NCBI GenBank assembly: GCA_026224995.1
Contig: JAMFRX010000076.1
Coordinates: 1 to 6,029, forward strand
Length of the DNA stretch: 6,029 nucleotides
From: Puia dinghuensis
GTDB lineage: Bacteria > Bacteroidota > Bacteroidia > Chitinophagales > Chitinophagaceae
Direction of reading: 5' to 3'
The number at the start of each line of letters is the position of its first letter. Positions within the stretch are counted from its first letter, which is position 1. The position numbers and the translations under genes are program-made. This document shows, piece by piece, positions 1-6,029 of this stretch. Below the pieces are notes generated by a model. That model was not told the DNA's origin, did no database searches, and saw only the letters and a program-made list of their open reading frames with translations.

Positions 1-1
1 A

Positions 2-3000
2 GAGGGCGAGGCGGCGGCCGATCTCCCATTTGTAAGCCGGATGCAGGTCTTGAAAGCTGTCGACCAGATCGGTGGTGACAACCATGCCCGTATGAGGAAT
101 GTCCAGCGCCGTCTCCTGCGCCGCCCAGAAGGCCGGCTCGGAGGTGGCCGAATGCGGTTGACTGCCGCCGTTACTACGCGAGTAGTAGAAGGGGGCTATC
201 TGGACGAAATAGAAGGACAGGTCGCGGTTTCCCCAGAGGGTTCGCCAACTGTCTATCAGGGTCTTGAACTTATCGGGATAGTGAACGGTGTCGTTGAGAA
301 AGCAATTGGATTCGCCCTGGTACCACAGGAAACCTTTGATGCCATAAGGCGCCAGAGGTTTCACGATCGTCTCGTAGAACTTGCCTGTGGAGTCGGGGCC
401 GTCGCCGGGAAGAAAAGGTTCGATGCGGCTGCCGGGTACGGCATTGGAGATGATGCCTATCGGAACATGCAGCCGGCTATAGAGCTCTTTGGCGAAGAAA
501 TAGCCCGCGGCCGAGAAATCGCGTAGCGGGGCGCCTTCGGCCGTATCCCATTCCCTGCGGATGCCGTTCCCCGGCTTGCTGTAGTTGGGGCGGACCAGGA
601 AAGTGCGGATCTCGGGGTTGTGGGCCTTACTTAGCTCGTCTTCCGGGCCATTGCCATGCGCGGCCTTCTCGAACTTGCTGTTCTTTCGCATGCTGTATTC
701 CATATTGGACTGGCCGCTGCAGAACCAGACATCGCCGACGAGGACGTTGCGTTCCATGACTGCGGCGCTATCGCTCGAAACGAGCAGGACGGCAGGGGTG
801 GATGATGCCTGAAGAGGATCGAGCGTCGCGCGCCAGTGGCCCTGATCATCGGCAACCGCAGTTTTTGTCTGATGGCCGAAGCTAAGGATGACAGTGGCGC
901 CGGGACGGGCATTACCCCAAATGGGTACCGGCGCATCGCGCTGCAGGACCATATTGTCGCCGAAGATATAAGGCAGGGTCAGCAGACCGGAAGCATGCGA
1001 AGGAAGGTCCGGCAGGGCATGCAGCCAGATCGCATAGGTCCAGGCGGCGGAATTGCTGTCGGGCTTATGCGCGGGATCGCGATACCATTTCCCGATATTG
1101 GCGAAAGGATAAATGGGGATGGATAGCTTACCGCCCTGGCCGGCGCCGGTGACAAGCTGCACTTCGTAGCCTGGCCCAAGGATATCCTTGCCCGGAGACG
1201 GTAGCTGGCGGAGTTGGGAAGGATTGTCAGTCAGATAAAAAACGCTGTCCATCCAGCCCTTGCGGAAAATAGATGTGTCCCCCTTGTACCAGATATCATC
1301 GACGGCATATACCACGGGTCCGCGGACAAGGGCGTAAGGCGCATCTTTGTCGGCTTCGGTCTTATACGGCTTGCGGTCGGTGGTCTTGAGGTAATTTTCG
1401 TGCTTTACCCATTGCAGCTCCATAGGCAGGTCGAGCGACAGCTTGTCGCCGGTATGCCAGGTGCGGGTGATGGCCGCATACGCGCCGGGGTGGATACCTT
1501 CTACTGCCGTGCCGTTGACGGTGAGCCGCGGATCGGTGACCCAGGCAGGGATGCGGACCTTGACGGTAAAAGCTGCGGGCTTTGCCGGGTCGATGGTAAT
1601 GGAGACCTTGCCGTCCGCCGGAAAATCCGTTTGCTGGGTGATCCGCGTTGTGCCGATCACGGTAGTGGAGGAGACAAACTGGTTGACATAGATGGTCTGC
1701 CGGGGGCCAGCCGCATAGATGAAGCCGGGAAGCATAGAGAGCAGCCGTGGTCCGCTGCTCATACAGCAGTCAGGCTCACGGAAATAGCCCTTGGGAGCAT
1801 AGCCATTAGGCGGTGTGAAATAATGCTTCGCGTCGCAGTCGATGGTCTGTTCGGCAATGACGTTGTTCCATTGGATGCGTTCGTTGGCGTCGGCATATGT
1901 TGGATCGGCTGTGAGATCCAGGAGCGCTTGCGAGAGCTGCATCCAGGACATCGTGGCGCAGGTCTCCATCATCTCCCCGGTCAATGGCTTGACATGATCG
2001 CGTTCGTAGTGCTCGCCGACGCTGACGCCGCCGGTGATATACAGCTGCCGGGCGGCGATGTCCTTCCAGGCGCCTACGACCTTGCGCAGGTAGGAGGTAT
2101 CGCCGCTCACCTGGTACATTCGGAGCAGCCCGAGGAAATTCATCTGGAACGTATGCGCATGGACATATGGTTGGATCTTATCTATAGGCATTTCGCCGGC
2201 GGCCACCTTATCCAAATTGGAATAGGAGTCCCAGCCGCTCCATCGGTCGATGCTGCCCGCCACCCATTTGCACCAGTCGTAATAGCGGTGATCGCCTGAC
2301 AGTTCGTACAGGCGCATGATGGGATCGATGAGCAGGGTGCCTTCCCAGGAATAGTGGATGCTATGGCCGGCGATGGCCGAGTGCATTGTTCCCTTGAGCG
2401 TCTTTCCTTTATTTTCGGGGTAGTGCGTGTCGGAGGGCCAGAACTCTGCCTTTCCCGGGGCGATATAATGCAGGAAATAGTCGCCGAGACGTTCGGCGGA
2501 CTTTAAAGCCTTGGGATCTTTCCAGACCTCATAGGCGGTCAGCAAGGCATGTTCCATGAAATACAGCTCATAGGCATCCATCCCGCCGAGCGGCTTTTCG
2601 GGTGTTCTTACGGTTTGGCTCGTGATGCCGATATAGCCGTCAGGGGCCTGGGACTTCAGCAGCCTTTGGTACATCGCCCGTGCTTCCGTTTCCAGGGGCG
2701 TATCGTGGGTGCGGGCGGCGGTGAGAATGGCAGACTCAAGCCATTTACCCGGTTGTTCACCCTCGCGCCAGTCCCAGCCGGTGAAGGTGCGGGCCTCCAT
2801 GAGTCCCACATAGTGGGCGATGGGAAAGGTATGAAGATAATTCTGCTGGTTCTTTTCCAGGCGGTTGCCTTCGAAGCCACCAATATTGGTGACATCCGTC
2901 GGCGAGAGCGCCTGTTCTACGCCGGGAACGCGGATAGTCTTTTGCTGGGCGGTGGCTACGAGGCCGGCGGCCAGCAGGAAGGTAAGCGATATGTGGCGTC

Positions 3001-3010
3001 GGATGATCAT
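2..3010 (-). CDS. Fused GH127-type (DUF1680) beta-L-arabinofuranosidase and sialate-O-acetylesterase-type SGNH esterase (3' end outside window)
   Basis: I read 1003 codons from ATG at 3010-3008 to position 2 without a stop; the C-terminus lies off the window. A Sec signal peptide (residues 1-22, ending ATAQQ) starts the protein. Residues about 24-665 match the DUF1680/GH127 plan and length: GGFEGNRLEKNQQNYL near the start, GKWLESAILTAARTHD, QAPDGYIG (122-128), ITGGVSVGEHYE with Glu333, ETCA with Glu349 and Cys351, and DCCMSSGPR with Cys415-Cys416. These fit the acid/base Glu322, zinc ligands Glu338, Cys340 and Cys418, and zinc-bound nucleophile Cys417 of bifidobacterial HypBA1; the 16-residue Glu-Glu spacing is identical. 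From about residue 679 a sialate-O-acetylesterase-like (SASA/DUF303) domain begins: IFGDNMVLQRDAPVPIWG, CSGQSNM (nucleophile Ser768), VPGSRIE (Gly860), WYQGESN (Asn902) and DLHP (Asp988, His990). The linker is short and has no second signal peptide. The expected product removes beta-L-arabinofuranose and O-acetyl groups; GH146 or aceric-acid hydrolase activity are alternatives for the first half. Confidence 0.92.
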   Translation of the reverse strand, partial: MIIRRHISLTFLLAAGLVATAQQKTIRVPGVEQALSPTDVTNIGGFEGNRLEKNQQNYLHTFPIAHYVGLMEARTFTGWDWREGEQPGKWLESAILTAARTHDTPLETEARAMYQRLLKSQAPDGYIGITSQTVRTPEKPLGGMDAYELYFMEHALLTAYEVWKDPKALKSAERLGDYFLHYIAPGKAEFWPSDTHYPENKGKTLKGTMHSAIAGHSIHYSWEGTLLIDPIMRLYELSGDHRYYDWCKWVAGSIDRWSGWDSYSNLDKVAAGEMPIDKIQPYVHAHTFQMNFLGLLRMYQVSGDTSYLRKVVGAWKDIAARQLYITGGVSVGEHYERDHVKPLTGEMMETCATMSWMQLSQALLDLTADPTYADANERIQWNNVIAEQTIDCDAKHYFTPPNGYAPKGYFREPDCCMSSGPRLLSMLPGFIYAAGPRQTIYVNQFVSSTTVIGTTRITQQTDFPADGKVSITIDPAKPAAFTVKVRIPAWVTDPRLTVNGTAVEGIHPGAYAAITRTWHTGDKLSLDLPMELQWVKHENYLKTTDRKPYKTEADKDAPYALVRGPVVYAVDDIWYKGDTSIFRKGWMDSVFYLTDNPSQLRQLPSPGKDILGPGYEVQLVTGAGQGGKLSIPIYPFANIGKWYRDPAHKPDSNSAAWTYAIWLHALPDLPSHASGLLTLPYIFGDNMVLQRDAPVPIWGNARPGATVILSFGHQTKTAVADDQGHWRATLDPLQASSTPAVLLVSSDSAAVMERNVLVGDVWFCSGQSNMEYSMRKNSKFEKAAHGNGPEDELSKAHNPEIRTFLVRPNYSKPGNGIRREWDTAEGAPLRDFSAAGYFFAKELYSRLHVPIGIISNAVPGSRIEPFLPGDGPDSTGKFYETIVKPLAPYGIKGFLWYQGESNCFLNDTVHYPDKFKTLIDSWRTLWGNRDLSFYFVQIAPFYYSRSNGGSQPHSATSEPAFWAAQETALDIPHTGMVVTTDLVDSFQDLHPAYKWEIGRRLAL
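3007..3010 (-). promoter_or_regulatory. ATGA stop-start overlap (translational coupling site)
   Basis: The TGA stop of the propeller gene (3009-3007) and the ATG start of the GH127-esterase gene (3010-3008) share bases in the minus-strand sequence ATGA. No strong Shine-Dalgarno sequence is seen upstream (the region reads GAGAACCACGAAACA). Reinitiation by ribosomes finishing the propeller gene is therefore the likely way in. The overlap is seen directly; coupling is inferred. Confidence 0.6.
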
Positions 3011-4845
3011 TGTTTCGTGGTTCTCAGGTAATGAATGGTATACGATGCCTCCGGAACCCTGTCGCCTGCTTTCGGCTGATCGGTATCGGCTTCGGCGGGG
3101 GAGTCGGCAGTCGGGAAGTGCCGGGTTTCACCCGTACGGAATACGATGTGGCCGAAGCTTTCCACCGGGGCGAAAAACAATTGGGTGACGACGTCCTTTC
3201 CATCGACATTCACTGTATACATTCGGGTATCCGTATTCAGGGTTACGCGGATCGCATAGGTCTGTCCTGCCCTATATGTCAACATTCTTTTTGTGCGGGC
3301 GCCGGCTTTGGCGATGAAGGTTCCGTCAGGTTCGAGGCTCAGGCGTACCGCGGGCGTATTGCGTTCGTCCTGAAATTCGATCTGCAGCTCGCCGTGGTCG
3401 GCCTGGGCAGCTGTCAGGTCGAACTCTACCTGCATCTTTTTGGCAACAGGGAAGATGCGTTCCGCCATGGCAAAATCGTAGGGATCAGCATCGCTAAGCT
3501 GCAGTGCGTGATCTATCCATTTCACCGGAGCCCAAACCGCGCTATAGGTGTTCCAGTGTTTGAGGTCGGTGGTTTTGAAATCGTCGTTCACGTCTTCCGT
3601 AACCTTCTCGGTGACGGGAACGGGGATCGTGCTCACCCAGATATCTTCCTTGTTCATGCTATAGGTGATCCAGATATTGCCGTCGGGCGGCGTGCCATTG
3701 CCTTCGTCGATGCCGCGGGTATATTGGGGGCCATAGTTCTTATAGTTACCGCCATAGCGGGCAGTGGAGATCTCACCCTGCACCAGCAGGAGGTTAGTGT
3801 AGTCCAGTCCGTCTTTGCTGGTGGAGATCGCCAGGGGCCAGCGGAATTCAGAGGGATTATAGATCGTGGCATACTGCCCGTCCGAAGTGCGTTGCCCCCA
3901 GATCTTGGCGTTGCTGGTGACGATATGCGGGGCGCGGATGACACGCGACCACGTGCGGCCTTCGTCCTTGCTGAAGCCGGTGAGCCCATTCTTCCAGAGG
4001 CCGATGACATGAGCGTCGGGGAGGTGGTAAAAGCTAAATGCCTTGTAATCCTTGCGCAGGGGGATCAGGGAATCCTTACGATCGGTTTCTTCCACCCATT
4101 GCATCATCATCAGCGGCGTCGCCATCAGCTCGTTGCAGTCGGCGACGAAGCCCTTGTCCTTGCTGGAGGTATAATAGGGGTAGTCCGTATTGCCGGTGTT
4201 CCATGCGGGATTGTAATGGATAAAATAGATGGGGCCGAAGCTGCCGTCGGCATGAACCTCGCGGATGACACGGCCGATGCCCTTGCCGTCGTTGGGATCG
4301 TCATGCGGATCGAGGCAGATGCCATAGAAGCCCAGGGCCAGCAGGCGGTGATGTTTGGAGGTATAGAAGCCCATGCGCTGGTGCATGACGGCATAAAGGT
4401 CTTTGGCCACGCCGGGATGGCCTTCTTTGGTGGTGCCGTCAGGGATCTTATACGGCGGAAAGAGGACTACCGGCTTAGACCAGCTATAGCCATCGGGCGA
4501 GGTGAGCAGCAGGGTCTGTCCCGGCGGAACGCTCTCTCCTACTCTATCGCTAAGGTATTCGAGATAGAATTTATTATTCCAATATGCCAGCATCGGCGCA
4601 TGGTTATAGGTAAAGCCCGAGCCTTCGGCGGAGTCCGGGTGTTCCCGGTTGGCGCGTAATACCTGCATATTGTGGACGCCAACAGCAGGTACCAGCTGTC
4701 CATGATGGTAGTCCACGTTGCTCAGGGTATGGCCGCTATAGTGAACGATCTCGTTGCCGGTGGCCGTGGAGTCCTGGGCGTCGGTCCGTTGCAAGCCGGC
4801 GAAAAGCGCGGCGACGAGCATGGTATGACGGATGATTACGTTCAT
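3007..4845 (-). CDS. Secreted sialidase-like beta-propeller protein with C-terminal jelly-roll-like domain; putative glycan-active enzyme
   Basis: This complete 612-residue protein has a Sec-type signal peptide (hydrophobic residues 8-18, likely cleavage after TDA at 21-23). Residues about 35-410 look like a beta-propeller of the sialidase/BNR superfamily. A canonical Asp-box, SKDEGRTWS, lies at 292-300, with degenerate copies at SPDGYSWS (116-123) and STSKDGLDYT (341-350). Conserved-looking His/Tyr/Arg clusters that could line an active site are VHNMQVLRAN (57-66), FTYNHAPMLAYW (78-89), MHQRMGFYTSKHH (154-166) and YGICLDPHDDPND (174-186). Residues about 421-610 start with NDDF and look like a concanavalin-like jelly-roll (LamG or DUF1080 type), perhaps carbohydrate-binding. 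An Asp/Pro/Ala-rich insert (about 579-598) precedes the last strand. Such proteins are often labelled exo-alpha-sialidase, but propeller folds also occur in rhamnosidase and lyase families (GH145, PL24, PL25, PL42), so the reaction is unassigned. The gene lies one base after the esterase gene and overlaps the next by ATGA. Confidence 0.85.
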   Translation of the reverse strand: MNVIIRHTMLVAALFAGLQRTDAQDSTATGNEIVHYSGHTLSNVDYHHGQLVPAVGVHNMQVLRANREHPDSAEGSGFTYNHAPMLAYWNNKFYLEYLSDRVGESVPPGQTLLLTSPDGYSWSKPVVLFPPYKIPDGTTKEGHPGVAKDLYAVMHQRMGFYTSKHHRLLALGFYGICLDPHDDPNDGKGIGRVIREVHADGSFGPIYFIHYNPAWNTGNTDYPYYTSSKDKGFVADCNELMATPLMMMQWVEETDRKDSLIPLRKDYKAFSFYHLPDAHVIGLWKNGLTGFSKDEGRTWSRVIRAPHIVTSNAKIWGQRTSDGQYATIYNPSEFRWPLAISTSKDGLDYTNLLLVQGEISTARYGGNYKNYGPQYTRGIDEGNGTPPDGNIWITYSMNKEDIWVSTIPVPVTEKVTEDVNDDFKTTDLKHWNTYSAVWAPVKWIDHALQLSDADPYDFAMAERIFPVAKKMQVEFDLTAAQADHGELQIEFQDERNTPAVRLSLEPDGTFIAKAGARTKRMLTYRAGQTYAIRVTLNTDTRMYTVNVDGKDVVTQLFFAPVESFGHIVFRTGETRHFPTADSPAEADTDQPKAGDRVPEASYTIHYLRTTKQ

Positions 4846-4846
4846 G

Positions 4847-5608
4847 TTATCCTTTTACTGTTTGGAGCCAGGCTTCCGCCATAAGTCGGGCGCCGGCGAG
4901 GCTGGGATGTACGCCGTCGACGGTCCAGTAGGAACCAGGTGCCGACTTCTGCGCTTTGTCATAGATCTCCTGGTAAGGGATGAAGGCCGCGCCGAAACTT
5001 TCCGCTATCTCCCGGGAAGCCTGACGATATTCGTTGAAGGCAGGGTACCATTTGTCGTCGACGGACTTGACACCGATAACGGCATAGGGTTCACCTATGA
5101 TGAGCTTCACATCGGGCAGGGCCTGTTTCGTACGGTCGAGGAGCGCTTTATAATCATCACGATAGGTTTGGATCGTACCCTTGTAGCCATTGACAAGCGT
5201 ATGCCAGAAATCGTTTACCCCCACGAGGATGCTCAGGACGGTAGGCTTGACATCGAGACAGTCGGCCTGCCAGCGTTCGGCCAGCTGATAGACCTTATTG
5301 CCGCTGACGCCTTTATTGAAGCATTTGAGGTCTTTCTCCGGGTAGCGGTACAGCAGCTCCGCCGCAGCCAGAAAAGGGTAGCTCGTGCCGAGCGCGGCCG
5401 GGCTGTTGGCAGCAGCGTCATCCTTTTTGCGGCGCGCATCCGTGATGCTGTCGCCCTGAAACAGGATGATGTCCTCTTTATTCAGCTGGATCTTCTTTCC
5501 CTTAGCTGGCGCGTAGGCAGCAGAAACGATCTCGGGAATGCTCATGGCCATCAGGCTGCCAAGGGAAGCGGTCTTTAAAAAATTACGGCGGCTATTGTTT
5601 GTGCTCAT
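4847..5608 (-). CDS. Tat-exported SGNH/GDSL-family hydrolase (probable carbohydrate acetylesterase)
   Basis: This complete 253-residue protein is a serine esterase of the SGNH (GDSL-like lipase/acylhydrolase) superfamily. The N-terminus has a near-consensus twin-arginine motif, SRRNFLK (residues 6-12), then a hydrophobic stretch and an AxA-like region near residues 29-33, so export in folded form by the Tat pathway is expected. All four catalytic blocks are visible: FQGDSITD with nucleophile Ser54; VSGNKV with Gly103; GVNDFW with Asn132; and DGVHPS with Asp231 and His234. The length is normal for a single-domain enzyme. Members beside plant-glycan hydrolases usually deacetylate polysaccharides; that substrate is inferred, and the family also holds lipases and thioesterases. 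The ATG at 5606-5608 is chosen because it sits just before the Tat motif. It lies inside the end of the GH43 gene (17-base overlap) and has only a weak upstream purine tract (AAAAGA). The stop is one base from the start of the next gene. Confidence 0.93.
   Translation of the reverse strand: MSTNNSRRNFLKTASLGSLMAMSIPEIVSAAYAPAKGKKIQLNKEDIILFQGDSITDARRKKDDAAANSPAALGTSYPFLAAAELLYRYPEKDLKCFNKGVSGNKVYQLAERWQADCLDVKPTVLSILVGVNDFWHTLVNGYKGTIQTYRDDYKALLDRTKQALPDVKLIIGEPYAVIGVKSVDDKWYPAFNEYRQASREIAESFGAAFIPYQEIYDKAQKSAPGSYWTVDGVHPSLAGARLMAEAWLQTVKG
4850..4856 (-). promoter_or_regulatory. Shine-Dalgarno-like site for the propeller gene
   Basis: Read on the minus strand the sequence is AAAAGGATAAC followed by ATG. 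The AGGA core lies four bases before the start codon at 4845-4843. The site sits inside the last codons of the upstream esterase gene, and that gene's TAA (4849-4847) falls between it and the ATG. It supports this start. Bacteroidota often initiate without a Shine-Dalgarno sequence, so its functional weight is uncertain. Confidence 0.45.
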
Positions 5609-6029
5609 GTTGTAGTCTTTTGAGTGTCTTTTTATCCGTCATTACGATGGTTCCGTGCTTGTGGCCCAGGGGTACCGAGACCTCGTCGCTGGCGTCCGTA
5701 AAGGTCTTGAAATCCAATGTTTTGACCGCGCCGTATTTTTTGGTGCGATAGCCGTCGAAATAGATGAAATATTCATAGCAGACCTTGGCGACGGTAGGGC
5801 CTTCCGTGAATTCGGGCGTAAATGACGGCGAGTCGTCGTGCCAGGGGCCGGCGGGGCTGCTGCTGAAGGCCACTTTTATATTTCGTTGCAGCCGCGTATT
5901 ATCCTTGAACACTAAGACGTAATCCCGGGAACCGCGTTGCAGGATCATCGCATCGATCACACTATATCCCGGATCGAAATACAGCCTGGTGGGAGTGAAG
6001 TTGACGAAGTCGCGGGTGGTGGTGCAATA
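5592..6029 (-). CDS. Glycoside hydrolase family 43 enzyme, C-terminal part (5' end outside window)
   Basis: Only the last 145 residues are visible; the frame is open to the window edge and ends with TAG at 5594-5592. The visible part reads as the later blades of a five-bladed GH43 propeller. It begins YCTTTRDFVNFTPTRLYFDP and continues with SVIDAMI, whose Asp (visible residue 26) fits the GH43 pKa-modulating aspartate. FTEGPTVAK follows, and its Glu (visible residue 76) fits the general acid. The catalytic-base Asp of the first blade would lie upstream, off the window. GYRTKKYGAVKTLDFKTFTD and a closing GHKHGTI are typical of Bacteroidota GH43-type proteins. GH43 enzymes are inverting arabinofuranosidases, xylosidases or galactosidases; the subfamily and the sugar released cannot be settled here. 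The GTG at 5960 is an internal valine, not a start, because family-like sequence continues upstream of it. The 3' end overlaps the next gene by 17 bases, which supports one operon. Confidence 0.85.
   Translation of the reverse strand, partial: YCTTTRDFVNFTPTRLYFDPGYSVIDAMILQRGSRDYVLVFKDNTRLQRNIKVAFSSSPAGPWHDDSPSFTPEFTEGPTVAKVCYEYFIYFDGYRTKKYGAVKTLDFKTFTDASDEVSVPLGHKHGTIVMTDKKTLKRLQHEHKQ

Noticed and set aside
41..526. 161-codon plus-strand frame, with similar ones at 585-812, 836-1126 and 2549-3031
   Set aside because: All lie opposite the continuous GH127-esterase frame and show no domain or motif.
900..1100. A gene boundary between GH127 and the esterase
   Set aside because: Codon-by-codon reading from 3010 to 2 found no stop, and there is no plausible new start or signal peptide before the esterase motif.
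1214..2299. 361-codon open frame on the plus strand
   Set aside because: It is antisense to the GH127 catalytic region, whose Glu and Cys-Cys motifs are conserved on the minus strand. It has no family features.
3010..4659. 549-codon open frame on the plus strand
   Set aside because: It lies exactly antisense to the propeller gene, which has a signal peptide, an Asp-box and operon spacing. The translated antisense product shows no recognisable domain, and long antisense frames are common in GC-rich coding DNA.
3007..4845. Naming the propeller protein a true exo-alpha-sialidase
   Set aside because: Asp-boxes define the fold superfamily, not the reaction. The sialidase arginine-triad context was not identifiable, and the operon context favours plant glycans.
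4832..5578. 248-codon open frame on the plus strand
   Set aside because: It is antisense to the SGNH hydrolase, which has all four catalytic blocks and a Tat signal.
5592..5960. GTG at 5960 as start of a separate 122-residue protein
   Set aside because: The same frame stays open to 6029 and encodes GH43-like sequence (YCTTTRDF, LYFDPGYS) leading straight into SVIDAMI, so the GTG is an internal valine and the gene is merely cut by the window.

Overview
The window is wholly coding. It is one tightly packed run of four genes, all on the minus strand, so transcription runs from position 6029 towards position 1. The order is: the 3' end of a glycoside hydrolase family 43 (GH43) enzyme (5592-6029, cut by the window edge); a complete Tat-exported SGNH/GDSL hydrolase (4847-5608); a complete secreted sialidase-like beta-propeller protein with a C-terminal jelly-roll-like domain (3007-4845); and a very long open frame (2-3010, 1003 visible codons, still open at the left edge). 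That last gene joins a full GH127-type (DUF1680) beta-L-arabinofuranosidase to a sialate-O-acetylesterase-type SGNH esterase in one polypeptide. The gene junctions are a 17-base overlap, a 1-base gap and a 4-base ATGA overlap, so this is clearly one operon. No RNA gene, repeat, mobile element, CRISPR array, promoter or terminator is visible, and no stretch over 300 bases lacks a gene.

The set of families, the weak Shine-Dalgarno sequences and the style of the proteins point to a polysaccharide-degrading Bacteroidota. A soil-type, fairly GC-rich member such as the Chitinophagaceae would fit. The phylum is likely, and anything finer is a guess. The DNA looks to be roughly mid-50s percent GC, judged by eye on two lines only.

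The genes read as part of a polysaccharide utilization locus. GH43 and GH127 are debranching glycosidases, typically arabinose- or galactose-releasing. Two unrelated-looking SGNH esterases would remove O-acetyl groups, and the propeller enzyme would act on another, unidentified linkage. Three of the four visible N-termini or domains carry export signals or belong to an exported fusion, so the work is outside the cytoplasm. An acetylated, arabinose-rich plant glycan (arabinogalactan protein or pectic side chains) is the best guess at substrate; this is inference from family membership.

The most notable item is the GH127-esterase fusion. I read it codon by codon from 3010 to 2 with no stop. The catalytic motifs of both halves are intact, they are joined by a linker of only about 10-15 residues, and the second half has no signal peptide of its own.
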